DNA of 64,000 bases, taken from assembly GCF_036345995.1 (NCBI RefSeq), contig NZ_CP107796.1, positions 6,448,001-6,512,000 on the forward strand. Reading direction: 5' to 3'. Source of the stretch: Streptomyces sp. NBC_00557. Its GTDB lineage: Bacteria; Actinomycetota; Actinomycetes; Streptomycetales; Streptomycetaceae. This document shows, in pieces, positions 7,894-15,931 of this stretch (position 1 is the first letter of the stretch; the number at the start of each line of letters is the position of its first letter). The translations under genes were made by a program, and so were the position numbers. Under the pieces are notes generated by a model. That model did not search any database and was not told where the DNA came from. It saw nothing but the letters and a program-made list of their open reading frames with translations.

Positions 7894-8688
7894 TCACACG
7901 GCGGCCGGTGCGCTCTCCTCCGGCTTCGCCTCCGCCGCGGCCTCCTCGCGCTCGCGGATCTCCCGGCGGGCCAGGAACCACCAGCCGACCGGGACGCCCG
8001 CGGCGAACAGCCACCACTGGATCATGTAGGCGTAGTTCAGCGGGGCGTCCTCGCTGCCGGGATCGGAGATCTGCTCCGGGCCGCCCTTGGGCGTGGGCGC
8101 GGTCTGCTCGACATAGCCGCCGAGCACCTGCGCGCCGAGCCGGTGCGCCTCCTGCTCGCTGTTGATCAGCATGACCTGCCGGTCGGGCAGGCCCTTGACG
8201 TTCTTGATGCCGCTCGCCGCGGTCGTCTCGTCGGCCATCAGCCGCCCGGTGATGGTGGTCCGGTCGGACGGCGGGGCGGGGATCTTCGGGAACGCGGTCT
8301 GCGCGCCGTCCGCGGGGATCCAGCCGCGGTTGACGAGGAGCACCTTGCCGTCGGTGAGGACGAACGGGGTGAGCACGTGGAAGCCGACCTCGCCGTCGGA
8401 GTTGGTCCGGCGCCGGACCACTTCCTGCCGGGCGGTGTCGAAGGTGCCGGTCGCGGTGACCGTGCGGTACCGCTCGGTGCGGGTCACGGCGTGCCCGGGG
8501 GAGGACAGCCGCTCGACCGGGACGGGCCTGGCGTGCAGCGCGGCGGAGACCAGGTCGTTGCGGGCGGTGCGTTCTTCGTACCGGTGCTTCTGCCAGAAAC
8601 CCAGCCTGATCATCGTCGGGATCAGCGCGATCGCGACGAGCGTGAGGATCACCCACTGGCGGGACAACAGGAAGCGGTAGCGGTGCAC
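7894..8688 (-). CDS. SURF1 family protein
   Basis: A 264-residue membrane protein. It has an N-terminal helix (WVILTLVAIALIPTMIRLGFW, about residues 9-28), an extracytoplasmic domain, and a C-terminal helix (WWLFAAGVPVGWWFLARRE). These two helices with a central periplasmic domain define SURF1, a cytochrome aa3 oxidase assembly factor. The family signatures LGFWQ near the first helix and VNRGWIP in the middle are present. I chose the GTG at 8688; an upstream ATG at 8721 is in frame but without a ribosome site. An 11-base inverted repeat spans this start region. Confidence 0.88.
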   Translation of the reverse strand: MHRYRFLLSRQWVILTLVAIALIPTMIRLGFWQKHRYEERTARNDLVSAALHARPVPVERLSSPGHAVTRTERYRTVTATGTFDTARQEVVRRRTNSDGEVGFHVLTPFVLTDGKVLLVNRGWIPADGAQTAFPKIPAPPSDRTTITGRLMADETTAASGIKNVKGLPDRQVMLINSEQEAHRLGAQVLGGYVEQTAPTPKGGPEQISDPGSEDAPLNYAYMIQWWLFAAGVPVGWWFLARREIREREEAAAEAKPEESAPAAV

Positions 8689-8720
8689 CCCACGACGGTA
8701 CCTCCGGGCCGTGGGGTGCA
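8684..8720. repeat. Perfect 11-base inverted repeat over the SURF1 start
   Basis: TGCACCCCACG (8684-8694) is the exact reverse complement of CGTGGGGTGCA (8710-8720), with 15 bases between. The left arm contains the chosen GTG start codon. It could be an operator or an RNA hairpin that hides the translation start. Confidence 0.75.
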
Positions 8721-8737
8721 TTCAGGCGGGTACCGGG

Positions 8738-8971
8738 TCACACCCGGTCGACGATCCCCACCTTTCCCTCGGCGCGGGCGCAGTGCGCCCCGCAGTAGAA
8801 CTTGCCGTCGGCCTCCACGCCCTGCCCGATGATCTGCACCCGGCAGTGCTCGCAGATGGGGGCCATCCGGTGGATCGCGCAGGAGAAGCAGTCGAAGACG
8901 TGCACCGCGCCCTGTGCGTGGACCTCGAAGGCCATACCGTAGTCATTGCCGCAAACTTCACATTTCGCCAT
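8738..8971 (-). CDS. Cysteine-rich zinc-binding miniprotein
   Basis: A 77-residue protein starting MAKCEVCGNDYGMAF. Metal-ligand pairs are CEVC (residues 4-7), CFSC (about 28-31), CEHC (about 40-43) and a late CGAHC. This spacing suggests two treble-clef or LIM-like zinc knuckles. Homologs are widespread in actinobacteria as hypothetical or 'metallothionein-like' proteins. No enzymatic motif is present. It lies upstream of the SURF1 gene on the same strand with a gap of about 50 bases, so cotranscription is possible. Confidence 0.82.
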   Translation of the reverse strand: MAKCEVCGNDYGMAFEVHAQGAVHVFDCFSCAIHRMAPICEHCRVQIIGQGVEADGKFYCGAHCARAEGKVGIVDRV

Positions 8972-9078
8972 GCGCCACAGGGTGGGCCGTCCCCGGCGCA
9001 CGGGCGAGCGGGCGGCGGGTGAGTCGTCCGGCAACCACCCGTTCGTACGATGACCGTCCTCCGGCGCCGAGCGGTGCC

Positions 9079-10062
9079 TCACCCGTCGGCCGGCTCGACG
9101 TCCCGCAGCAGCTGCCCGAACGCCGCCTCGTCCACGATCGGGGTGCCGAACTGCCGGGCTCTGGCCACCTTGGACGTGCCCGAGTCGGGGTCGTTGGTCA
9201 CCAGCAGGCTGGTCAGCCGGGAGATGCTGGACGCCACGTGCAGGCCCGCCTCGGTGGCCCGGTCCTCCAGCAGCTCGCGGTCGACGGAGGTGTCCCCGGA
9301 GAACGCCACCCGCATGCCCTGTTTGAGGGGTTTGCCGTCTTCGTAGCGGCCCGGGTTGGGATAGGGGCACGCCGGCCTTCTGCGGGAGGGGCGCCAACTG
9401 CCCGGCCGGTAGCCGCCGTAGCCGCCGGACGCCTGCCGGGGCACCGGACGGTCCGACCACTCCGTCAGCGGCCGGCACTCCAGCAGCGGCAGCCGGACGT
9501 TGCCCGCCGCCGCGGCCCGCAGACTGGGCCGGAACGCCTCCGCGAGCACGCGCGCGTCGTCCAGCGCGTGGTGCGCCCGCTGCTGGACGACGCCGTAGTG
9601 CGCCGCCAGGGACTCCAGCTTGAAGTTGGGCAGCGGCAGCCCCAGCTCCTTCGACAGCGCGATGGTGCACAGCCGCTGACGCACCGGCGCCTGGCGCTCC
9701 GCGCGCGCGTACTCCCGGGCGATCATCTGCCAGTCGAAGACCGCGTTGTGCGCGACCAGCACCCGGCCCTCCAGCCGGGCCGCGAACTCCTCGGCGATGT
9801 CCGCGAAGAGCGGGGCCCCTTCGAGTACCTCGCTCGTCAGGCCGTGTATCCACACCGGTCCCGGATCGCGCTCCGGGTTGACCAGCGTGTACCAGTGGTC
9901 CTCCACCTCGCCGCGCTCGTCCAGCCGGTACACGGCCGCCGAGATGATGCGGTCGTCCCGGGCCAGGCCGGTGGTCTCCACGTCAACGACCGCGTATCCC
10001 TTGGGATACGCGGCCGGCCACTGGGTGGGGGAGGACACTGCGGTCGCACGGTCTTCGAGCAT
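9079..10062 (-). CDS. DEDDh 3'-5' exonuclease with C-terminal BRCT domain
   Basis: A 327-residue protein. The exonuclease domain (about residues 20-185) shows Exo I VDVETTGL with Asp and Glu near residue 27, Exo II HNAVFDWQ near 105, and Exo III HHALDDAR near 160, matching the DnaQ/epsilon family. After an Arg/Pro/Gly-rich linker, residues about 245-320 form a BRCT domain beginning GMRVAFSGDTS and including ASSISRLTSLLVTNDP. The combination is typical of actinobacterial accessory exonucleases, probably for DNA repair or proofreading outside the polymerase core. The start at 10062 is the first ATG of the conserved region. Confidence 0.9.
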   Translation of the reverse strand: MLEDRATAVSSPTQWPAAYPKGYAVVDVETTGLARDDRIISAAVYRLDERGEVEDHWYTLVNPERDPGPVWIHGLTSEVLEGAPLFADIAEEFAARLEGRVLVAHNAVFDWQMIAREYARAERQAPVRQRLCTIALSKELGLPLPNFKLESLAAHYGVVQQRAHHALDDARVLAEAFRPSLRAAAAGNVRLPLLECRPLTEWSDRPVPRQASGGYGGYRPGSWRPSRRRPACPYPNPGRYEDGKPLKQGMRVAFSGDTSVDRELLEDRATEAGLHVASSISRLTSLLVTNDPDSGTSKVARARQFGTPIVDEAAFGQLLRDVEPADG

Positions 10063-10182
10063 GGTCACTGAGGATACGGGCCACGACTGACAGCGCGGTC
10101 CCAGAGGTACCGATGGCGCCGCCGGCACCGCACGCGCGTTCGCCGCAGGAACGGTGACGCGGTTTCACCGCCGCCCCGGCGG

Positions 10183-10275
10183 CCGCCGATACGAGCGCCC
10201 CGGCCCCCGGCGACCGCCGTTACGAGCGCCCAGGCACACGGCACCCGCGGAGACGAGCGTCCCGGCCCCGGCGCC
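10183..10275. repeat. Three tandem 31-base repeats between divergent genes
   Basis: Three adjacent 31-base units begin at 10183, 10214 and 10245. Each starts CCGCCG or CCGCGG and shares the core ACGAGCG. They are degenerate but in strict register. They lie in the 281-base region between the exonuclease (minus) and the VIT1 gene (plus), so they could be repeated binding sites. No open reading frame explains them. Confidence 0.65.
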
Positions 10276-10343
10276 CCGCAGCGGACCCCGGTGAGGAGCG
10301 TCGGTGCGGCGCGGGCGGCCCGGGCAGTGGGATCCTCGCCGGT

Positions 10344-11054
10344 GTGACCGAACCCACCCACGAAGAGGCCCACGGGGGCGCGCTCGGCTCGCGACTGAAC
10401 TGGCTGCGGGCCGCCGTGCTCGGCGCGAACGACGGCATCGTCTCCACCGCGGGCATCGTCGTCGGCGTGGCCGGCGCGACACCGAGCCGGTCCGCGCTGC
10501 TCACCGCCGGACTGGCCGGCCTGCTCGCCGGCTCGATGTCCATGGCGGCCGGCGAGTACGTCTCCGTCTCCACCCAGCGCGACTCCGAGATGGCCGCGCT
10601 GGCTGTGGAGCGACGTGAACTGCGCGAGCAGCCGGACGCCGAGCTGCGGGAGCTGACGACGCTGCTGGAAGAGCGCGGACTGTCCCACGAGGTGGCCCGG
10701 GAGGCCGCCGTACAGCTCACCGCGCGGGACCCGCTCAGGGCGCACGCGCGCGTGGAACTCGGCATCGACCCGGAGGAGCTGACCAACCCCTGGCACGCGG
10801 CCTGGGCGAGCTTCCTCGCCTTCACGGTGGGCGCGCTGCTGCCGCTGCTGGCCATCGTCCTGCCCCCGGCAGGCCGGCGGTTGGGCGTCACCGTCGGCTC
10901 CGTACTGGCCGCGCTCGTCCTCACCGGCTGGACCAGCGCCCGGCTCGGCGCGGCGCACCCGAAACGGGCGGTGCTGCGCAACGTCGTCGGCGGCGCGCTG
11001 GCGATGGCGGTCACCTACGCGGCGGGCCGCCTGCTGGGCGCGACCGGCGTCTGA
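10344..11054 (+). CDS. VIT1/CCC1 family iron/manganese transporter
   Basis: A 236-residue membrane protein with a GTG start. The N-terminal pair of helices carries the family signature LGANDGIVSTAGIVVGVAGA near residue 28 and LLAGSMSMAAGEYVSVSTQ near 63. A cytoplasmic charged segment (about 85-150) with Glu-rich stretches corresponds to the metal-binding domain, followed by three C-terminal helices. The family exports Fe2+ or Mn2+ from the cytosol into vacuoles in plants and yeast and across the membrane in bacteria. It stands alone here, with no metal-dependent operator recognised nearby. Confidence 0.9.
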   Translation: MTEPTHEEAHGGALGSRLNWLRAAVLGANDGIVSTAGIVVGVAGATPSRSALLTAGLAGLLAGSMSMAAGEYVSVSTQRDSEMAALAVERRELREQPDAELRELTTLLEERGLSHEVAREAAVQLTARDPLRAHARVELGIDPEELTNPWHAAWASFLAFTVGALLPLLAIVLPPAGRRLGVTVGSVLAALVLTGWTSARLGAAHPKRAVLRNVVGGALAMAVTYAAGRLLGATGV

Positions 11055-11224
11055 CCCGCCATTCCCCGGCGTCGCCGCCCTGAGGTCACCGGTCGCCGGC
11101 GAGCGGTCTGGGCGGTGTCGTCAGACTCCCGCCGTCCGCCCGGAGGGCGGGCCTCGCGCCCGCTGCGGAGCAGCTGATGCATGCCGCAGGTGCGTGCTCT
11201 GGGGGAGGGAGTTCGACGACAGGC

Positions 11225-12238
11225 CTAGGTCCAGCGGATCGGCAGCGGCAGCGCCGTGAGCAGGCCGGAGACCGCGACGACCGCGCCCAGCGCGATGAGC
11301 TCCGCCCGCGCGGGCGTGTACGCGGTCAGCGGGTCGGGGGCCCGGCGCAGCCGGATGCGCGCCCACAGCGCGAGCAGGGCGACGGCGGCGACCAGGACCG
11401 TCTTGGCCAGCAGCGTGCGCCCGTACGCCGTGCTCGTCAGCTGGTCCAGGACCGTGCCCGGCGGCATGCGGCGCAGCGAACTGCACACGCCCGTCGCGGT
11501 GATGGCCGCGAGCAGAACGGCCGCCACGCGCGCGTAGCGGCCGAGCAGCACGGCGCCCGCCGGACCCCCGCGCCACAGCCTCAGCAGCCGCAGGGCGTGC
11601 AGCAGGCCGCCGGCCCACAGGGCCGCGCACGTCAGGTGCACCAGCGTCAGACCCGAGCCGGTCAGCGGACTCTGCTCGGTCGTGGGATGCGCGCGCAGCG
11701 CCTCGGCGGCCACCACCGCGGCCAGCGCCCCCATCTGCGCCGCAGGACGCCGCAGGAACGCGCACAGGGCAGCCAGCAGGAAGGCGTTGACCTCCAGCAG
11801 CGCCAGCCTGCCGTCCCGGGAGCCGTACAGGCCGCCGATGTCGATGTCGCCCGGGCCGCGCGGGATCAGATCGCCGGCGGACACCACCGCGGCGAGCGCC
11901 AGCGCGGCGACGAAACCGGCACAGGCGGCCAACGGCGCCCAGCTGTACGGCCGTTCGGGCGGGATGCCGGGCAGCCGCCGGGCGAGCCGGTGCACGAACA
12001 GCTCGCCGAGAGGCACGCTCAGGCCGGCGAACAGCACCGCGCGCAGCAGCCCGATGCCGCCGGCGCCCGGCGCGGCGGCCTCCCCGGTGCCGTGCAGCGC
12101 CGCGGACGGCCCGAGCAGCGGGATCAGGGCGCCCAGGGTCACCAGGGCCAGCAGGGCGGCGGCACGCCCGAAGCCCGGTCGCCGGGCGCGGACGCCTTCG
12201 TCGCCGGTCGTTTCGGCGGTCGGTCCGGTCAGCCTCAC
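11225..12238 (-). CDS. CopD-like polytopic membrane protein
   Basis: A 337-residue protein with about eight membrane helices, starting from the GTG at 12238; a TTG at 12274 is an in-frame alternative. The C-terminal half has the CopD features LTLVHLTCAALWAGGLLHAL with a conserved His near residue 215 and VLDQLTSTAYGRTLLAKTVLV. CopD proteins take part in copper handling across the membrane. No CopC domain or CopZ gene is adjacent, so copper transport itself is inferred from family only. It is convergent with the VIT1 gene across a 170-base gap that has only a weak 6-base stem at 11136-11150. Confidence 0.78.
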   Translation of the reverse strand: MRLTGPTAETTGDEGVRARRPGFGRAAALLALVTLGALIPLLGPSAALHGTGEAAAPGAGGIGLLRAVLFAGLSVPLGELFVHRLARRLPGIPPERPYSWAPLAACAGFVAALALAAVVSAGDLIPRGPGDIDIGGLYGSRDGRLALLEVNAFLLAALCAFLRRPAAQMGALAAVVAAEALRAHPTTEQSPLTGSGLTLVHLTCAALWAGGLLHALRLLRLWRGGPAGAVLLGRYARVAAVLLAAITATGVCSSLRRMPPGTVLDQLTSTAYGRTLLAKTVLVAAVALLALWARIRLRRAPDPLTAYTPARAELIALGAVVAVSGLLTALPLPIRWT

Positions 12239-12338
12239 CCCGCGATCTTCGCGAGGTGTGGCAGAACCGGGCAAGTGCCCGAAAACAACTGGCAGTACGG
12301 CATTCCGCCCCGCCGCACGTTTCCGGCCGCCCGCCCGC

Positions 12339-13718
12339 TCACCACCCGCGGGCGGCGTCCGACCCCCACGGCACTGGGGGCCGCGCCCAGTTCGCGGGGC
12401 CGCCGGCGAAGGACACCGGTGGCAGGGCGTGCCGCAGCCGGCCCAGCGGGCCGTCCGTCTCGGTCAGCCAGGGATCCGGCCCGTCGTACGGCGCACCCGT
12501 GGCCGTGCCCGGCCGGATCCCATCCGTCAGCCAGTGCGCGGTCCGGGCCAGCGCCAGCCGCACCATCCGGCCGCCCCCGTCGTACGACTGCTCGGTCAGC
12601 GCCCGCAGGACGGCCGCCGCCAGCAGATAGCCGGTGCCGTGGTCCAGCGCCTGCGCGGGCAGCGCGCCGGGCTCCGCCGCCGAGCCCTCGGTGACGGCGA
12701 TGCCGGTCGCGGCCTGCACCAGGCTGTCGAAGCCGCGCCGCCCGCCCCACGGGCCGTACGCGCCCCACGCCGAGATCTGCGCCACCACCAGGCCGGGGCG
12801 GCGCGCGACCAGCGCCCGCGGGGAGAGACCGAACCGGTCCAGGGCGCTCGGGCGGTAGCCGGTGACGACGACGTCGGCCGAGGCGAGCAGCGCCTCGAAG
12901 GCGTCGCGGTCGGCGGCGAGGTCGACGGCCGCCGACCGCTTCCCGAAACCCGTGTCGGCGTGCAGGTCGGGCAGTTCGGGCAGCCACGGCGCGTCCACGC
13001 GCAGCACGTCCGCGCCGAGCAGGGCGAGGGTGCGGGTGGCGACGGGGCCGGCGAGCACCCGGGTCAGGTCCAGCACGCGCAGCCCGGCGGCGGGCAGCAG
13101 GGCAGAGGCGGCCGGATCGAGGGGGGTGAGCGCGCGCGGCGGCGCGGAGCCCAGGCGCTCCCGCTCGACGAGCGGCCGTGCGGCCAGCTCGGCGGCCTGC
13201 CCGGTGGCCGCCCACTCCTCGGGCGTGCGCAGGGCCACGGCGAGACCGCCGGCGTCGCAGACCGCCTCCTCGACGCCCAGGGACGGCCGTTCGGCGAGCC
13301 GGGCGGCCACCGCCGCCACGGAGGCGTCCGCGGGCAGCCCCAGCCGGGTGAGCAACCGGGCCCGGTGGTGCGGGTAGTTGGCGTGGGTGCGCACCCAGCC
13401 GTCGGCCGTCCGCCAGAACCGCGACAGCGGTGCGAAGACGGCCGGGGCGCGCCCGTCGACCCGCAGCAGCCGCTCGCTGTGGAAGGCGGCGGCCACGGCC
13501 CCGTCGTCCACCCGCACCTCGGGCACCTCGCCGAGCCCCGCGCGCCGCGCCCCCAGCTCCGCGGCGGCCAGCGCGCAGGCCCCGACGCACGCGCGTGCCA
13601 GCTCGCGCACCGGCAGCCGCGCGGGAAGAGCACCCGGTCGGCCGACCGTGGCCACCCGGGAGACGAGGGCGGGGTCGCCGCCCAGCGAAGACCATGCCAC
13701 CTCGATGTCAGCAGTCAT
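12339..13718 (-). CDS. CoA-transferase (class III, CaiB/BaiF type) with apparently permuted halves
   Basis: A 459-residue protein. The class III signature, which normally sits at the N-terminus, appears near residue 205 (LRVLDLTRVLAGPVATRTL then LGADVLRVDAPW), followed by GFGKRSAAVDL and VVVTGYRP. Residues 1-190 instead resemble a C-terminal half (FWRTADGWVRTH, LLTRLGLPADASVAA, ALRTPEEWAATG). The halves thus look swapped or fused in an unusual order. Class III enzymes move CoA between acids; the substrate is unknown. The ATG at 13718 is chosen over one at 13736. A perfect AT-rich palindrome lies just upstream. Confidence 0.82.
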   Translation of the reverse strand: MTADIEVAWSSLGGDPALVSRVATVGRPGALPARLPVRELARACVGACALAAAELGARRAGLGEVPEVRVDDGAVAAAFHSERLLRVDGRAPAVFAPLSRFWRTADGWVRTHANYPHHRARLLTRLGLPADASVAAVAARLAERPSLGVEEAVCDAGGLAVALRTPEEWAATGQAAELAARPLVERERLGSAPPRALTPLDPAASALLPAAGLRVLDLTRVLAGPVATRTLALLGADVLRVDAPWLPELPDLHADTGFGKRSAAVDLAADRDAFEALLASADVVVTGYRPSALDRFGLSPRALVARRPGLVVAQISAWGAYGPWGGRRGFDSLVQAATGIAVTEGSAAEPGALPAQALDHGTGYLLAAAVLRALTEQSYDGGGRMVRLALARTAHWLTDGIRPGTATGAPYDGPDPWLTETDGPLGRLRHALPPVSFAGGPANWARPPVPWGSDAARGW

Positions 13719-13739
13719 GGCTTCACTATGCATCATGGA

Positions 13740-13757
13740 TCAATCAATATTGATTGA
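13740..13757. promoter_or_regulatory. 18-base perfect AT-rich palindrome upstream of the CoA-transferase gene
   Basis: TCAATCAATATTGATTGA reads identically on both strands, and an overlapping ATTGA/TCAAT pair extends to about 13764. It lies 22 bases upstream of the CoA-transferase start, within a stretch far richer in A and T than the surroundings. This is the form of a TetR-, MarR- or GntR-type operator, probably overlapping the promoter. The regulator is not identified; no TetR or MarR gene lies nearby. Confidence 0.7.
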
Positions 13758-13787
13758 CTCAATATGTGTCCGCCCGGGCGGCAACTC

Positions 13788-15317
13788 CTACCTGGTCACC
13801 GCGGCCAGCGCGTCCGCCGTGCCGAAGCCGTAGAAGCCGTTGCGGTTCGTCGGCCCCTCGCACACCGCGTCGACCTTGCCGTCACCGTTGATGTCGTACG
13901 GGTCCGTGCACGGCGTGGCGTCGGCCTCCGCGTACAGGAGCGCCTTGACGGCGGCGGCCGGGGCGTGCGGGTGGGTTGACTTGATCAATGCGGCGACACC
14001 CACCACGTGCGGCGTCGCCATCGACGTACCGGCCATGTAGCCCCACTTGCCGCCCGGCAGCGGGCCCAGGATGAGACCGCTGGTCGCCGGTGGCGCCGGC
14101 TTCTGGTAGGCGGTCGAGTCGCCGCCGGGGGCGGCGATGTCGATCACGCCGAGGCCGTAGTTGGAGAAGGACGACTTCAGGCCCTTCGCGCCGGTCGCGG
14201 CCACCGTCACCACACCCGGCAGCTGGGTCGGTATGTCGTAGCAGGTGTGCGGGTCGATCACGCGGTCCGACGGGGTGCCGTCGTTGGGGGAGACCGGGTC
14301 GGTGATCGAGTCGGACGCGAGGTCGTAGTTCTCGTTGCCGGCCGCGGCGACGTTGACCGTGCCCTTCTTCTCCGCGTACCGCGAGGCCCGCGTGATGGCG
14401 TCCACCAGGGCCCTCTGGTCCGGGTCGGTGGTGCAGTTGAAGTACCACGGGTCGGTGTAATAGCTGTTGTTGGTCACGTCGACGTGGTGCTCGGCCGCCC
14501 ACATGAAGCCGCAGACCACGGCCTCGGTGTAGAAGTACCCGTCCGGGTTGGCGACCTTGATGCCGGCCACCTTCACGCCCGGCGCCACGCCCGTGATGCC
14601 GACGCCGTTCCTGGCGCCCGCGATCTCCCCGGCCACGTGCGTGCCGTGCGGGCTCTCCGACGCGCTCGGCCGCCAGGCGCCGTCCGTCGTGTCGGCCTTG
14701 CCCGAGACGCAGTTGGCGGAGGCCGCGCGGTCGAAGTTGGGCGCGATGTCCGGGTGGGTGTCGTCCACGCCGGTGTCGATGACCGCGACCGTGACGTCCG
14801 GGCTGCCCAGTGTCTTCTCATGCGCCTTGTCCGCCTTGATGGCGGGCAGGTCCCACTGCAGCGGCTCCAGCGGGTCCTGCCCCGCCGTCGCCTGTGCGCC
14901 GGCCTCGGCTGCCTGCTCGGCGCCGAGCACCTTCGGCGTGCCCACGTCGGTGGTGGACTGGGCGGGCAGCGGCGCGTTGCGCGTGGCCCCGGCCGAGTCC
15001 ACCCCGTGCACCGCGCGCATCCGCGCGGCGAAGTCCGGGGCGGCGGAGTGGGCGACGATCACGCCGATCGTGTCGTAAGCGGCCACCACCGAGCCGCCGT
15101 TGCGGGAGATCTCCCGCCGCACGGACTCGATCGTGCGGCGGTCCGTACGCGTGTTGACCACGTACGAGAGGTTCGGACCGGCGTCCGCCGCCCGCACCGC
15201 GCCGGCCGTGGCGGGCGCCGCCGAGGCCGCCGCCGGCAGGAAGCCGAGCGAGGCGGTCAGCGACAGCACGACGGGCACGGCGAGCGCGAGCCGGCGTCTG
15301 GAGCGCAGATGAGCCAT
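13788..15317 (-). CDS. Secreted S8 (subtilisin-like) serine peptidase
   Basis: A 509-residue preproprotease. A signal peptide (about residues 1-34; RSRRR, hydrophobic core, ASAAPA) is followed by an I9-like pro-domain (about 48-125). The catalytic triad is visible: Asp in AVIDTGVDDTHPD near 178, His in HGTHVAGEIAG near 224, Ser in GTSMATPHVVG near 430. The oxyanion Asn lies in AAAGNENYD. A DINGDGKVD loop near 473 fits an EF-hand-like calcium site inside the C-terminal part. Four or more Cys residues suggest disulfides. It is likely an extracellular protease. The 69-base gap to the CoA-transferase start region has no clear terminator. Confidence 0.93.
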   Translation of the reverse strand: MAHLRSRRRLALAVPVVLSLTASLGFLPAAASAAPATAGAVRAADAGPNLSYVVNTRTDRRTIESVRREISRNGGSVVAAYDTIGVIVAHSAAPDFAARMRAVHGVDSAGATRNAPLPAQSTTDVGTPKVLGAEQAAEAGAQATAGQDPLEPLQWDLPAIKADKAHEKTLGSPDVTVAVIDTGVDDTHPDIAPNFDRAASANCVSGKADTTDGAWRPSASESPHGTHVAGEIAGARNGVGITGVAPGVKVAGIKVANPDGYFYTEAVVCGFMWAAEHHVDVTNNSYYTDPWYFNCTTDPDQRALVDAITRASRYAEKKGTVNVAAAGNENYDLASDSITDPVSPNDGTPSDRVIDPHTCYDIPTQLPGVVTVAATGAKGLKSSFSNYGLGVIDIAAPGGDSTAYQKPAPPATSGLILGPLPGGKWGYMAGTSMATPHVVGVAALIKSTHPHAPAAAVKALLYAEADATPCTDPYDINGDGKVDAVCEGPTNRNGFYGFGTADALAAVTR

Positions 15318-15574
15318 GGGATCTCCACATCATCCGGGTACAGAACAGCCCGAGACACGGTGGCGCTCGGGCAGGTACATGACGGTGGTGCAGGCAGAAG
15401 CTATCCCACGGCCCACCGGACGGCAATGAGTTGGCAATGGCTCGACAAGTCGGCTTGCGGAAACAACTCATAGGACTTGAACCGGTCCTCGCGTGGCGCC
15501 GTGGACCTTGGACGGGGACCGCCAGCACCATCGAGCCCCCGTCCGAGACCGCTTCCGCAACGCGAGGAGACTCC

Positions 15575-15931
15575 GTGGCCACCGAGACACCGCCCCCCGC
15601 CACACCGGGGGCCCCACTTCCCTCCACCGAGGAGTTCACCGAGGTGCAGCAGAGCGCGGAGTTCGGTGAACTGCGCCGCGCCCACCGCTCGTTCGCCTTC
15701 CCGCTCGCCCTCGCCTTCACCGCCTGGTACCTGCTGTACGTGCTGCTCTCCAACTACGCGGGCGGCTTCATGGGCACCAAGGTGGCCGGCAACGTCAACG
15801 TGGCCCTCGTCCTGGGCCTCGCCCAGTTCCTCACCACCTTCCTCATCGCCTGGTGGTACGCCCGGCACGCCGCCGCCAAGCTCGACCCCAAGGCGCAGGC
15901 CATCAAGTCCCGGATGGAGGGCGGCGCATGA
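15575..15931 (+). CDS. DUF485 domain membrane protein
   Basis: A 118-residue protein starting at the GTG at 15575, with CGAGGAGA upstream. After a 40-residue Pro/Thr/Glu-rich cytoplasmic tail come two membrane helices (FPLALAFTAWYLLYVLL and VNVALVLGLAQFLTTFLIAWW) with the family motif F..P..L. DUF485 proteins accompany acetate/cation symporters in many bacteria and presumably are a small subunit or regulator. Here the stop overlaps the symporter start by 4 bases (ATGA), so the two are translationally coupled. Confidence 0.9.
   Translation: MATETPPPATPGAPLPSTEEFTEVQQSAEFGELRRAHRSFAFPLALAFTAWYLLYVLLSNYAGGFMGTKVAGNVNVALVLGLAQFLTTFLIAWWYARHAAAKLDPKAQAIKSRMEGGA

Noticed and set aside
10183..10275. 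CRISPR-like 31-base repeats
   Set aside because: Units are directly adjacent and degenerate, with no spacers and no cas genes.
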